Shown here in pieces: positions 48,243 to 62,035 of a stretch of 64,000 nt of DNA. How positions within the stretch are numbered: position 1 is the stretch's first letter; each line of letters starts with the position of its first letter. Under the pieces are notes generated by a model. The model was not told where the DNA came from and did not search any database. It saw nothing but the letters and a program-made list of their open reading frames with translations. A program made the translations under genes and the position numbers. Source of the stretch: Phytoseiulus persimilis (Eukaryota > Arthropoda > Arachnida > Mesostigmata > Phytoseiidae); the NCBI GenBank assembly GCA_037576195.1, contig CM075104.1:20786211-20850210 (forward strand). Direction: 5' to 3'.

Positions 48243-49603
48243 TTCCTCCCGAGTCCTCCATTTCGCGTCTGCTTGGTTTGCTCTTGCGTTCAGCGTTGTC
48301 TGTCCTCTGTTTGGCTCGCCGTCAGTGGCAGTAGGCAGCGGGCAACCCGCATGCGCTGAGTCAGGAAAAGCCCATAAATAGGGATAATGTCGTCATCGGG
48401 GTAGGGAGATTCGGCCTAGGCCCAACCGCCGCTGTGGGGCCCAAGGGTGGATGGAGCCTGGAGGGTATGCGCAATGATATGGCCAAGTGCATCCGACTGG
48501 AAAAAAACTCGATGATTTTACCATCCGCCCCTCCGCGCAACCCTAATTTCCCCTCTCCATCCCAACATGTCCGACGGCAGTGGCTGAGGCCACAGCAGCA
48601 GCACCATAAAGAGATCGGTATTTATTGCTTTCGCTGTGACCGAGCGTACTACCGAGTTCGTTCGTCAGCGCTGAACGTCTCAATGAATTCCTCGAGTGGC
48701 GAGCCGAGTTTTGGTCTGGACTTTCGCCGAACCGAGGCCTCGTTGCTGGAGTTCGGATCGAATTCAGAATCGCTCGATCGTGAAAGCACACACCGACAAC
48801 GGATTTTGCATGTATTCGTCGGTAATGAAATAAAAACTTGGCCCTCGAACGATTCTTCCCAGTTCCTGAGCCGGGAGGCCGAGCGGAGGGCACAGGAATT
48901 TCCCTCTCAAAGTGGGCAGGGCAAATACCTCGCAGGGCCAATACTACAGCTGTTGTTCCTGCTGCTGACATTGCCGGCTTGTTGCTCGGCTAGTCGGATG
49001 GCAAAAGCGTCCGGTGGGCTTCGGCCAGCTGGGTAGGTGGACTTGGAGCGCGCTGGCGACCATTTCTATCGCACCTGCTGAGTCACTGAGAATCGCTCGG
49101 CTGTCTCGCTGGCCCACTCACTCATTCGCTCGCTCGCTCCACGCTGATGGTTTTATATCGCTCTGCTTCAGACGGCTCTCTGAATTCATTTTGTGTGTGA
49201 GCAACTAGAGTGCCAGCGAGGCTTGTGATGTTGGAGCTCGAAAATGATTCCCCGCGCCCGCCAGGGGAGCAACAGCGAATTATTTCGTGTCCGTTCCGAG
49301 AAGGCTGTTCTCCCGAACCTTTTGTTCTCTTTCGGTGTCGGTCAGCTTCGGCGTTGCGATTGATCCGACGGTACGGTCGAGCTCCTAACTTTCAGTTCTC
49401 CGAGACTGCTTCGCTCAAGTCTACTGTTCGGAGCCGGGAGCGGCATATCTTGAGCAACAGCGGGGAGCGGGCGGTGGCGCAAGCGAACTCTTCGTCAACT
49501 CCTCAATTTCCTCGCTGGATTTCGGCCTGCAGTTTCAGCGGGCGTCGAAGAAGCCTTTTGGAAGAGGAGCTTCATTTTGCTCCAACATTCGATGAAGGGT
49601 TAG

Positions 49604-49660
49604 CCTGACTGACTGTCTGGTCGCCCGCGCGTTCGCTCGCCCGCCCCGCTGGCTCCCTCG
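49604..49660. repeat. Degenerate period-4 tract, CTGA/CCGC-type
   Basis: Interrupted CTGA, CTGT, GCCC and CTCG units over about 55 bases. Confidence 0.6.
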
Positions 49661-49980
49661 TTGACTGGAAGAGTGACTTATGACGATTCGATTCGACGAC
49701 CTCATTCGATGCCTGCCCGGGCCTGTCTGTCTGTTCGGCCGTCTGACTGCCAGTCTGTGAGTCCGTCTCCCGTACGTCCCTCCGTCTGTCTTTGGTTCCA
49801 ACGCTCTTCCCGGCCGTCTATCTATCTTCCTATGGTTCCACGGCGGAGTCAAGTGGACGGAAAATCGTCCGATGTCACTGAGGCGAGTGGAAAAGAGGGA
49901 TGTCTCTCGCGGATGTCACCGAAGCCTCGTTACGTTTTCCCTCCAGCTCGCACTGGCGTTCGACCTTCTGCTAAACTGAC

Positions 49981-50015
49981 TCGACCGCCCGCCCGCCCGT
50001 CCGCTCAGTCGCCTG
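49981..50015. repeat. Period-4 tract, CCGC-type
   Basis: Successive CGCC units with TCCG/CTCA interruptions. It is the last clear tetranucleotide tract; I saw none in the 14 kb beyond it. Confidence 0.7.
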
Positions 50016-52011
50016 CCCTGCTGCTGAACGGACTGACCGTCAGAGTGACTGGTTTGCTGGCTGCTTAGGATGGTTGACCGGTCAACCGAAAGCCCCGAGC
50101 AGCGCAGCCACTGCCACCATATCCTCTACTTGTCACAAACGTCACCACTTCATCATCGACCTCCGATTCTACATGGAAGCCCTAACATCCGAGGGTTCTG
50201 AAAGCCGAGAACAGGTTTCGTTAGTTCCTCGCCTAGGAAGCGAATCCCACGATTGGAAAATGTGATATAGGGATGACCGACATTCCATTCCCATGATCTG
50301 AATTTAACCAGATCTACGGAGAGAATCGGCGTCACGTCGGAGATCGAAATCCGCAAGTTTCCATTTCTAAACGGAGGACCACTCCTCTTATCCCACCCTG
50401 AGACGGAATATCGAAATACAGGAAGAATTCGCCTATTCCACAGCAGACGTTCTTCCACAAAGTTTTTTCAGCTTCTGAGCTTTCAGAACTGCTTCCCCCG
50501 TTTTTTCGGGGGAAGAGAACAGCATGGACTAAGCGTCTTCCGCTGTTCAGCCCAAGACGTCTTGTTGCGAGACAGTTCCTCCGAGCTTGAGAACGGCAAA
50601 GACATGCCGGATTATTTGACACAGGAACTTGACCCTGTTCGCAGCTGGAAGCACAGGGTAATCAAGCAGATGACAACAACCGCAGTCAAACAGCGCCGTT
50701 CCCTATCTCAGGAACCATCGTAGCTTCAGTGTTCCGGAGTCTGTGAATAGCTTCGACTTCCACTTCTTCCGTGCGAGTTGTTCCAACACAAACGGTTGGA
50801 CGATACTGCTAAACATGCCACAAATGATTTCTTCAGACAAAAGCATACAGATATGGCGCAAGAAGCATGAACTGGGAAGTCTCAACGGATAGGATGGCTG
50901 CGCGGAGCTCCTGTGCGGCTTCTGGGAATGGAAGCTTACGAGAAGTTTCGAGGGAGACGTCATTCCATACGGATCAAGTAACCTCAACTCGTCACGAGAA
51001 TTATTATCTGAGAACCCTCTGTTCCTCGTCCATTTCACATATATCGACGAGCTTTTGCTCATGATGTCCTGAAATCGAGGCAGGTCCTATCTCCCTCGGA
51101 ACACTTCAAACACGATGTTCGTCTATACAACGGAAGATTTCGGACGAATCTCTCTCGACATCCGCTATGAGACATGGAAATTCTCCACAGAAGTGCTCCT
51201 GAGTTGACCTCGTTGAGTCTGAATAAACGAGACCTCTCTCGAAAGTCTGGATGTCGCGGATTTCCAAGTGCTCACCTCAGGTTCCGGAAAAGTTTTCCAC
51301 TGTTCCTCGGCTCGACCCATGGAAGAACTCACAGCTCGTTGAAGGAACTTTGCTAGCCAGCGTTTTTGCGCGAGTACAATCGTTATTGCTGACATAAAAA
51401 TCCCCTCCGATCCTTTGAAGTTTACTCGGAAAGAGTCTATACAAGCTGAGGACCCATGTCCTGAATCCATTTCCATGGAGGACGAAGCGTTTCGTGGAAT
51501 TTTTCGATGCCGTTCGAGCGGATATCTCGTTCTGATTCTTCGATGCACGCAACCAATGCGAGACACGGGTCAGCAATTCCTAAGGGAATTCCATAATCGA
51601 GCGCGATGTCCGTCTCAAGTCCTGTCCGTATGGCCTCATTGGAAGCAGACCCGATGCTGAATAATTTTTGAGCCTAAAAACTCTTCTCGCCCACGAAGGC
51701 TATTGACTCGTTTCCTGTCGAAGCAGGCCAACGGCTAACTAGACTGATAGGAGTAGAAGAGATTTTTTCTATCGCCGTTTCCCGCTGCGCCCTAAACTTT
51801 CACTCCCACGGGAGCCCCGCAACGTTTTTCCGTCCTCCTCCTTAGTTTGGAGCTTAGACACATAAAACGAGACTTTTGCGGAAGGTGGCCTGCAGCGGAG
51901 CACAATCGCCACCGAAGCTCTTCCCTCGATTCAATACGGCGTCATTTGACCACCTGTATTCCGCTTCTCTGTTCGTAGTGCCCGTTTTCGCAGCTGTGTT
52001 CTCCTGAGCTG

Positions 52012-52032
52012 TCTCTCTCTCTCTCCCTCTCC
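52012..52032. repeat. CT dinucleotide run
   Basis: About ten TC/CT units with one interruption. Confidence 0.8.
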
Positions 52033-55000
52033 GCCCGTGAGAACGGCTCTCGTCGAATTGAACGGAGTGAGTTAATCGAGTTTACAAAGTTTTGCTCGTT
52101 TTGGCTTAAATCCACAGTGCCCCGTTTCTCTGTTTCTTGTGCTCTTGTTCCTGCTCTCAGAGCAAATGGGTAGGATGAGATAGCCCAGGGCTGGCTGAGC
52201 AAGGGCCAGCTAACCGAAACGAGCATCCGCAAAAACTGCCGCGGCCGTCGCGATTGCCGACGCTCCGAACCCGGGGTTGACTTTCTACGCCGGCCTGGCG
52301 CGCTCAGTCAGCACTTCAGAATGCTCGTCGCCCTCCTCTTTCTCCTCCTCGTTGTGGCTCAAAATCCGCCTCGAGCGGTCTCACAGCCGGCCGGTCACGA
52401 GGGAGCGACCCGAGTTTTTGAACTTTTGACTTTCACTCGCCGGAGTCATCTTCGACATCATCGGCGGATTCGGGCGCGCTTTCAGTCTCGGTAGCTCAAT
52501 ATCGAGCAACCGTTCCGAATGAAGCGATGTCCCGCTATACGATTTGTTCGGTTCGCGGCTTCGAGACGTAGACAGTCTCGGAAGACCTCGAAGTCGGAGG
52601 AGCTAGCGGAGGAGCGCGTGTCGCACTTGAGAGGGCAATTGTCCAACGCGTCCAGGGGGCCCACGCGCTCAGATTGTTCACGGTCTGGGTCGAGACCCAA
52701 TTGTGCTACCGTCGGAGATGATGATGAACGCGGTCGCGCGAACGCCAATTGAACGCAGCAGAGAGATCTGAACGATGTCGGAGCAATAGACGAATATTAG
52801 CGAATCAATTCTCCGAGGGGACTCCACCTACCTAACACATGCAGGGCACGCTCCCTCGATGTCCTGTTGGAATCTCGGATCCTCTTCAATAACGGTCAGC
52901 TGACAACTACGTAGCGAGGTTGTCGACAAATCGTACCGGAAAGCTCAGCACTCTGCACTCCACGGAAGCAAGAAATCCAAATCAATACAAGTTTTGCTGT
53001 CTCCAAGATGACAACCGGCTGTCCTTGAACAAATTCCACCGGAGAGTTCAAAAGTGCACAGAAATTCCTGAATCACTCGTCGTTTTCGACTCTCCCTCCT
53101 CCAAACACAGTTCCAAGACACTGTTTCGCTGCACCGAATACAAAGCCGATCCTAGGGACACTTCTGGCCGATTGAGTCGAACTCCTGTCAGGAGAACGAG
53201 GTACTCCTTCCCTTGAGACCCTCTCCTACCGTGGAGAGGGTATGCGAGGGTGTTCGGAGCTGGAGGGTGTTTTGCCTGAAGGGACATGGCAGCTCTTGCA
53301 CTCGCAGCTAGCGCCGCGATAGCGACTCGTGTGCGAAACGCCTCAAGAGCCTGACCGATGCTCCGAAGCAACAGCCTCGTCGATTAAATTCCGCATCGAA
53401 AAGAACTCCATTTCGGACGAACGAGAAGAACTCCATCTGAAAGGAGTCCCGGAGAAGGTTGAAAGAGCCGCTTGACTTGGGCTGACGTACGGGCACAATC
53501 GGATCTTTCGATTTGCTCATTGGCTCGACAATGGTGCGGTGTTTTCCGAACATGGGAACCTGTTCGTGATCAGGGTAGACTCCGAGCCGTGGATGGTGAG
53601 ATCCGACAACGAGTAGAAGATGCGACGGGTGGGGATTTGGTTCATTGGTTCCGTTGGGATTTCCTCCACCGTCGTCATCGCGGAAATTCGTCATCGCGGA
53701 TGAAGCTTTAATGCCGCGAATATAGAACCCGAATGGTCTCCAGCTGTATCCGATTCGTTTCTCCGCATAGCATCTGAGTTGGTATTGCACGGAGTGTCGA
53801 CGCCATGAGTGTCAGACATCAGGGGAACTTGCCTCGGAAACAATATTGAATTCTTCCAACGGAAGGAAAAACGGGAAGCTTGGATTTCGAATTACGGGCG
53901 CAGTCAGGTCGAAGTCATTTTCAACATCTCATCAGGCCCTGTACTAGGATTTGGTGCGCCACGTTTGAAAATTCACCTCCGAAGTGCACAAATGAACTGT
54001 TTTCTTCGATGTGGTCGACGAATTTTCGCAGGTCAGGGTTATACTGAAACAATCGGTGCCCTTACGTGCCGCCCAAAGACGCGGAACCAAGAGCCGATGC
54101 GTGTACGGCCGGGCACCCAGAACCTGACGTCCATCGTGCGCATTGTTGGGGAATCTGTGGTGAATGACCCCAAATCGTGCTGCTGAAAAAGTCGAGCCTC
54201 AATGGCTTGAAAGGTCAGGCCGCGACTTGCTCAACAGCTGCCGGGATTATCTGATATGCGCAAGACATGATATCCATCAGATACCATATTCGGATTGATT
54301 TGCTACCATGCTGTTCACCGGTTTGCGAGGGAGCTGCCTCTAGAGCGAGGATCTGCAAAGCGAGGACATTGCAAGCTTTGAGACCCTGGAATCATCGAAG
54401 AACAGATTTCCCTAGTTCAAAGCCTGCCCAGAGCTAGCAGTCTGTCTTTGCAGAACTCAGAGTCAGGTCGAGGTAAGCTGTTGATGACTACGTGAGAAAC
54501 TGTCGCTCGAAAAGTATGAAGTGAATATATTTGAACGAGCGTTCGAGTGCTCAACGAACAGGATCTAAAAGCACCCGTGGGGTATCTTTCTCTGTTGAAA
54601 CTCGCTGAGTTGAAATCACTCTTGGTCATCCTAGTCGTTTCCACTCACTGCAATAAGATTCGGTACAAGGGATCAATGCGACCACCAATGTCCGACACAC
54701 CAGGAACAGTCAAACCTGGTCACCGGGCTTCCGGGAGCTGAGTTTGTGAGTTTGCAGGTTTCACGTATCAACGAAATCCCTGAAGCGATTCGCTCCCTTC
54801 CTGTGTGACGTTGAGCTCTGCATAGTACTCTCGCTGGCCAATGAAGAACACGGAATCAGGGAAAGGGTTTCCCGTTCGAGGATTCCATTTTCGGTAGCCG
54901 GTTTCGTGGGCTCTGGGGTTGTGAGACTTCAGGGCTACGATATGTGCTAGAAGAGTTTCCTCGTACCCTTCGTGGAGGGCTCGCGGAGAAGAGTTGTTGA

Positions 55001-58000
55001 TCGAGAACCGTTCAGTTGGATCGCGCGAGGAACATCGATGTTCACGACACGGGTGTGCTAGGACGATTCGTTGCTGATCTAAGAAAATGTCTTCGCGCGT
55101 TGTATTCTGCAAGCTTTTGGTGAACGAGCGCACACTTATAAATTATCCTAATCCCTCGCTTCGTCGTGTCATGGTGGGAACGCTCCGTCGCGGGAAGCCC
55201 TGACGTTAGTTGCTCGTGATTGAAAGAGACCCTGGTCTTCGAGTGTCCCTTCTTTGCCTTCTGATAGCTACAGCAGACTGACTCAACAGGGTGACGTGGA
55301 CGGCTCCGGGACGAGTAATTATATTTGCTCAGCTATAAGATGTGTGCCAGGCCGGTGAGACCGATCAGTGTCTCTGTCGTTACTCGCTGTCACAGCGTAA
55401 GCGCAGCGTGCGACCAACTCTGAGAACTGACTCCAAGCTGATTCGATCATCTCAGCGACTGGGCGCTCGAGCCAGGCTCGATGGCTTGACAGAGTACATC
55501 AACACCGAGAAAATAATATAAACGATCCTGGTTCTCCATCACCCTCTATAATGCTTCGTATCGTCGGAGAATTCCGAGGCGGCCATTTTGGTCTTTTCTC
55601 GGAGTGGAAGTCGTGTAAATTGCGGCCAGGGGATGAGTTTGGAAATCAACAATCTCTTTTGAGGTCCTCTCGAAACTTATCGCGAGAACGTAGAACTCCA
55701 TCGAGTAGGACTCACCGGCGTCGCATTCGTCGCGCTCAAGGAAGCCGGTCACTAGCCAGGAAGCCGAACAGAGTCATCTTGAGGCCGCGGGAAATGGCAG
55801 ATCGTTTTCGGAATTTTCTCGTTTTCAGGGATGTTTCAGGAGTAAAGGTCTGGAAACTGAATGAGGGGGTCTTCCAATGGAAAACGAAAATCGTCGGATC
55901 ATGGAGTTCATACCTTGAATTCCGCGAGGCGGCTCGGCATCAAGAGACGGGCGGATACGATCGCTTGCCATCTTCCAAGGTCCCAAGATAACTCCTGTCA
56001 GTTCTCTGGTTTGTGATCGGCTCTCTATTGCGCGTCAAACGCGACCCGGGCGAGCTCAATATGATGAAGTCCGACGTTTTCCTGATCATCTTTGGCAAAA
56101 CCGTGGAAAAATGAGTGATTTTGAAAATTGTCTGGCAGCAATACCCATCCTATCCACTTCAACAAAAAACCGATGGAAGCCTGGGAATTCGTCCCAGCCA
56201 TCGTTGATACTCGAGAGAATTCCGGAGAAGAATGACACGCTACGGCCAGAACGAAATCGGGTTTGAAATGGGTCTCGGCAGCTCTCCGGCACTTCGGGCC
56301 TTTGGTCAGGGATTCGAATGATATCTGTTAGGTTGGGTTCCCCATCGGGAATGAGGACATTATTTCCAGTCGGCGGGCCCAGAGCCGCCCAAGATTTTGA
56401 AGCTCTAGTCATGAAACATTTTCTGGACTGATGAGAAGCGATCGAAATCCGGGATCTTAGAATGCTCATATCTCCGTTATCTGAAGGACTTCAGAGCTCA
56501 CGAGGTGTGGTCTGGAAAGCTCGCGACTTCATCTTCCTGGACATTTTCCACAATGAGTTGAATGCTTTCGAAATTACAAACTCCAAAGTGAAGGAAGTGT
56601 GTTCTGAGCCGTGAAACACACGGAAGCACCCGTCCAGACTCCCAATGGCATGATCGGATCGATCCCGCAGTCACCCGCGCGGGCCCCAGAACTATGCTGA
56701 GATGGATTCCGGAATAACCCGCCCGGACCCGGAGAAGTATACTCAAATCGATCCCGGACAAACTACAAAATAAGCTAACGATGATTGATTCACTTTGAAG
56801 CTTGTCATTCCGAAGTTTCCGAAGGCGTCCACAAGTCACAAGCGTTGTTCGCGGCGTCAGAAACGCGTCCGGTAGTATTGGATGGGACTAAGCTAACTTG
56901 AGCGAATCTCGATCCGAGCGAACACGTGAAACGACGTAGGAGGGCCTGACGAGATGAGGGCTCTCGATTCAAGGCAATTCAACCAAGCGCTTCTGAAGAA
57001 ACCCTCGGATAAGAGTTCCGCAAACAGAGTCCTTAAGCCCATTGATCAGCGGAGCCGATGTGATTTCCATGGGCTCCAAAATGTTATCTACCGCGTATGA
57101 ACCCCATTCTGGGCATCTGTGGGATTTGTTATTCAGATCACATTGTTTCGATACTTAACGGCATCCGATCCCCTTTCATTCGAATTGACCGGCTTCTGGA
57201 GCTTGGAAGCGAGCACATTCATAGCCGAACTCCCCAACATTTCAAGTCGAGAAACTCTAGCAGAGTTTTTCCTCCTCTGCGTGGCTGAACCGGGACAGGA
57301 TGTATTGAGTGTCGTTTAGAAGCTCATGAGATTCGAACAAGAAACACGTAAATGTCTCAAATAGGCCACTCGTAACACAACAGCTCGACTCTTGAGTCTC
57401 GGATTTTGACCCTTCAGGATGAAAAAATGTTGTGGGGTCACCGGATGATGGAAAGCGTATTTGGATGTTTCGCCATCGACCCTTTTCTCACTGATCTCGG
57501 AGATAGTGGAGAAGACAAATCATTATGCGATGGGGCAGGCATCGATTGAGGGTCTCCACATTTTGACGAGGCTACAATCTGCGCGACCAATTGCTGCCAT
57601 TTTTTAGCCACGCTGCGTCGTATCTTGGGACATCTCCTGCCAGGTATCTTGGGGGGTTTCCGAACACGGGTCAGCGCACGATTTGGAGCCGCCTCGATTA
57701 AGTCGGAATTTCGAAGAGTTCAAATGAATGGATTCCGAATTTCTGCGTTTTTCAATTGTGGATAGTTGTCCTCCGTTCATGCTTCGTCAGTCGGCGCACG
57801 TGTTGAATGATTCCTCCTCAATACAAACCACCATTCTGTGATCGGAAGGAGTCCCTGACTGAATTTGATCTGAACCCACTCTGACACTCGCGCCGAGCGG
57901 GAGATTCGTGAGCATGCTTCTCGCACGTTCGCGCTCCGAACAGCTGCATATATGAATGTGGCGAGGGTTTTAATCACCGTCATTTCGCTCGCCACGATGA

Positions 58001-61000
58001 ACTGATATCACCAGGGTCTTCATGTCAGTCGCTCCATCTGATGGTACAGTTCGTTCTCAGTATTCAACTTCGATTTGACATGACTGTTGCTCTACTTCTG
58101 AAGTCGAGACTTGTCATCGTCTTTTCCAATCGCTATTTCGAAAGGCTGATCGAGAGCTTCTCCAGACTTGCTCAGTTTTGACCAAGTTTTAGGAATGCTT
58201 GTACTCGAGCGGCGAGAGGGCACGTGCAAATAACCGAGCGCGTCTTCCTTTGGCTCTCTGGGGGTACCCGCTGCTCAGTCTCCCAGATGGGTGGTGCGTT
58301 GATGCTCAGTTTCTAGGGAAACTCTGGAAGAAACATGCTCCATCCGTCGCTGTAGCACTCCATGTGGTTATTGAGCTCTCATCCAATGCGCTCCACACTC
58401 CTGGGCTCGGAACCGGTCGGTGATACATCGTTCGCTACTCTAACACATATTTGGCAGCTCGAGCTGAATTTCACTCAAGCATCGCCGGGCGGGCTCCGGC
58501 ACGGCCAGCGAACACAGGCAACCGAATAGAGGAGTGGCGTCCGCCGCAGAATTAGCTCAAAGCGCATTAATGTGGAGAACGTGAGATGGAGCCATGCGCG
58601 TCGTATCGCATCGCTCCGTACTTAAAGTGACGGTACTATGATTTATTTGACCATACAAGTTATCTACTGTTGGAGCCACTTAGCGAGATTGCGATGTCAG
58701 TCTGAGAGGACACCGGATCAACATTCGAAAGACCTGTTGGTCCAAGATACTGACGAAGTCATCAAAGGCGGGACAGAGCATTAAACTCTCCCTCCGCTTC
58801 TCTCCTACTTTCGGATTCCTCCGTCCCCAACAGGCTTGAAAGCTCGTGAGTGGGCGCAACCTGGGGGCAAAAGCCACAGAGCCGTTGGAGCTTAAGAACC
58901 TGCAACCTCACTCCCTCGCTGCGAAATCGAATCCCGTTCAACTAAAGCTCTCCTGGGAGGAGCTGCTGAGAGGAACTACATCTGTATGCGCCTCGAGAGA
59001 TCGACGATAGACAAGCCATCTGCCAGGAAACCCCTCGGATCCATCGGATAGAGCGGACTCCACCGCGAATTCCTGCGTTCGGAACTTTCGAGGAGGGTTC
59101 TGATCAGACTGAGACCCCTGTAATCCTGGATATCGGAAATAGGCGGCAGGGATAGCAGACATCGATCAACATTGAATTTGTAGACTCTGCGGAGAAAGCG
59201 CTTCGGGAAATATTCCTCTCGCATGCTCTACATCTTCACCGAGAAGAAATTCACGTTCGTCAGCCTTAGCGTTCTCCATAATCGACGCCACTCTGTAGTG
59301 TCTTGCGGAGCTACACTGATCCCATCAATTGTTTGGACTTCGACATTTGAGAGATGAAAAATCAGATAATGCCCCATTATGGGACACCTTGGACTTCTGA
59401 GAAAGGAAATGATTTTGGATGTTCCGAAGGAAGCACGATTCTCCGCTGCAACGGATCCACTCCGCTAAGGGTTTGTTGCTCGAGAAAAAAATCGGGGTAG
59501 AAGGATAAAGTTATATCATTGCGTTCGTTGGGCAAGGATATCGATAATTGAGACACCCCGCAACGACAGTCATTCTGCTCTAGAGACGAGCCCTGAAACT
59601 CGGAATCTGTCGCGAATAAGTGCACCTCACGCAAATCACGACCTTTTGAACGCAACAGTGAATGAGTTTCATTGGAAGCCTATGGACTAGACCGAAGATC
59701 TTCTCGGAGCAGCATCCTACCTCGCTATCCGCGATTTTTTCCCTGGTACGCTCTCTCGGCTTACTTCGAGAGTTTTCTCCCCCTTGGCGACTTGTCAGGT
59801 GTCGGATGCATTTCAAGCATGGGAGATCCACAAATTTGGCATGGTGACTGTCGGAAGATGACGTGTTTGATCCCCCAGCCTCAAAACCTGATATCAGCTT
59901 CAAAGAGGTTTCCATTGTAAAGTCATTTGGTCTGCGATTCTCCTGATTTTTCAGTGACAACCAGTTCTTCTGATTGACAGCTCCAGGCTGACATCGGTAT
60001 TGAGCGGAGTCGCGGGAGATCTGAGGCAACCAATATTTGTCGCCAATTCATCGACAACAGCGCAGTGTGCCAACCATTCTCGGCCAACAACGTAGAGAAT
60101 GCTCAGCTGTTTCTCGGAATACCCGCGGATAATAATATGCTGAGGATTCACTGTCGACCCTCGCGGGACGGCCGTTGCCCGATCGCTGTGAATCAGAGAT
60201 GAGCTTGGAAGTCCGAGCCAGAGCTCATGTTGATCGTGCCTTTCATTTTGAAGATTCCCCATTCGGCTCCATTATGGAAGCACAACGAACTGCCTGCCCT
60301 GCAACGATACCTTTCTTGAGGTTCTTGGGCCGATAACCGCAGGGTCTGCGTTCAGAGAAAAGCGACGTATTTCGTCGAGTTCGCCACGGAGAATCAGTGA
60401 GTGATAGGATCTGAATTTCGTCGACTTTTTGAAGAACGCTCTCCTGCTCTCAGTCAAGAGATCAGCTCGGCGCATCCTGATTCGCGTCGGAATTCAATGC
60501 CCCTCCGTGATTGAGCTCGTTATCCGTGGAAACGAATCCGTGTTTATCGGCCAAGATTGTTGTTTTCGATTCCACTCCAACTAAATTACGAAGTGACGGC
60601 TCGATATTATTGCGCGTCTGACGAACCAGGAAGGCCGCGCGGTCTCCACAGCCTTCGCGGGATCCTACATCGGCCACATTCTTGTTTCTTACAGCGCAAT
60701 GTGCGTAGATTTGTTTTCTCCAGAGGACCCCAGAGTCTGACGGCCGGTGCTATCCTGAAGTCGAACCGAACATGTTATGAGTGGTCCCTCCTGAGGCATC
60801 GCGCAGGCCAGAATATCCTCGCTGCTGGAAGCAGCACAAAAGCGGCTCGCCATCGCGCGCGTTTGGGATCTGCTGTGGTGACATCGGATACGGCGGCGCC
60901 GGCGTCTCTAGTGACCGGCAGAGCGGTCCCAGGGCGAGTGAAACAGTGCGGCTCGAACTTCTCCACCGTCGCAACGCGAATGCCGTCGGATATCAAACAC

Positions 61001-61491
61001 GTGGTCTCCGCCTTGGAGCATCGTGGATTCGAGCGAACGAGCCGTTCTCGTAGATGCTGCGTGTTCGTGAGATCGTGAGCTTGAGTTGAAACAAGTGGTG
61101 GGTGTCGGGCATGTGTGTTGTCCGGTCGTTCAACACATTTTTGGGTGGAAAGGATATCTGACGCGTGCCGCCATTTTGATTTCACGACTTGGTCTGGTCT
61201 TCTCCGATCAACAAGCTGTTACGGAAGCCAGACGACTCCTTCAAACTTGAGACATATTGGGATGTCTCTCGAGTTCGGCATCGCAGCAGTTTGCCTCTCT
61301 CGTCTCCCGGAGAGGGATTCGGAGTTCTGACATGAGTGACATCGTGCCGTATGGCGATCGAGCGGAATCGTTCGAGCGATTTCTCAGGGAAAGCGTGGAT
61401 AATTCGGTAGCGCTAATTGATGACTTACTTCCCAGTCACGAATGAACATGCAGCGGGTTCGTTGTGTGCGAGACGGTTTTCATCCGTGTGA

Positions 61492-61776
61492 GCTTATACA
61501 AAGAACTATCCAGTTGTTCGAGTATCATACGTAGACCCTAAACGTTTGCCTGCGCCACGAGACAACCGCTACTTGGACGCGGCGCGGAAGTATGCGCTCG
61601 AGCCAACAAACGCGGAGAGGGTCCAGTATAAAGCCCGGGTCGACTTCAACGATATTGTCCCGAAAGGGGGCACATGCGCTGGTCGACTAGCCGCCGTAGT
61701 TCGCCACGCTACGTGTGATTCTCCAGGAAACCCCCCCAAAGAAGTCCAGAGAAAAGGACGTGCAGCCGGTGCTTAG
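61492..61776 (+). pseudogene. Coding-like fragment without a start codon
   Basis: The frame opens after a stop at 61489 and runs 94 codons to TAG, with no ATG. It includes VVRVSYVDPKRLPAPRDNRY, LDAARKYALEPTNAERVQ and KARVDFNDIVPKGG, and reads like a real protein. Just upstream, 61325-61445 (MSDIVPYGDRAESFERFLRE...) and a 31-codon frame from 61444 in a different frame also look protein-like. Three neighbouring pieces in shifted frames suggest a decayed gene or element. Short introns are an alternative. The family is not recognised. Confidence 0.3.
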
Positions 61777-62013
61777 AGCTGTGGGGCGCGCGGTTGTCCT
61801 GTGGTGCCGGAGAGCCCATCCCAGATGCGCAAGGGAGAGAGAGCAGTCGCCACGTTGATGGAAGAGGAAGAAAATAAATCCTGCACCTCGGCAATGAGAG
61901 GGCAGGTAATCTTCAATTCTGCGGACACGGTCTGAATTTGCTAGGCAAGACGAACCAAGACGTTCAACTGCAGCAAACGCTGATAAAGTTGAAAAGGCTG
62001 CGCGGTGCAGCTA

Positions 62014-62035
62014 GGGCCCCCCCCACGGGGGGCCC
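62014..62035. repeat. Perfect GC hairpin, 9-bp arms
   Basis: GGGCCCCCC (62014-62022) and GGGGGGCCC (62027-62035) are exact reverse complements separated by four bases. The stem is entirely G-C. Confidence 0.7.

Larger units (their letters stand above)
43761..50150. other. No assignable gene; dense microsatellites
   Basis: No coding region is supported. The DNA is dense in simple repeats: CAG/CAA at 45539-45568, GTT/GTC then GGA at 46273-46320, CT at 46401-46417, period-4 tracts at 47797-47824, 49604-49660 and 49981-50015, and C11 at 48232. Long open frames here follow the repeats. Confidence 0.45.

Noticed and set aside
49535-50068. ORFs of about 105-135 codons on both strands
   Set aside because: They are translations of period-4 repeats (recurrent Arg/Pro/Ser/Val patterns), not genes.
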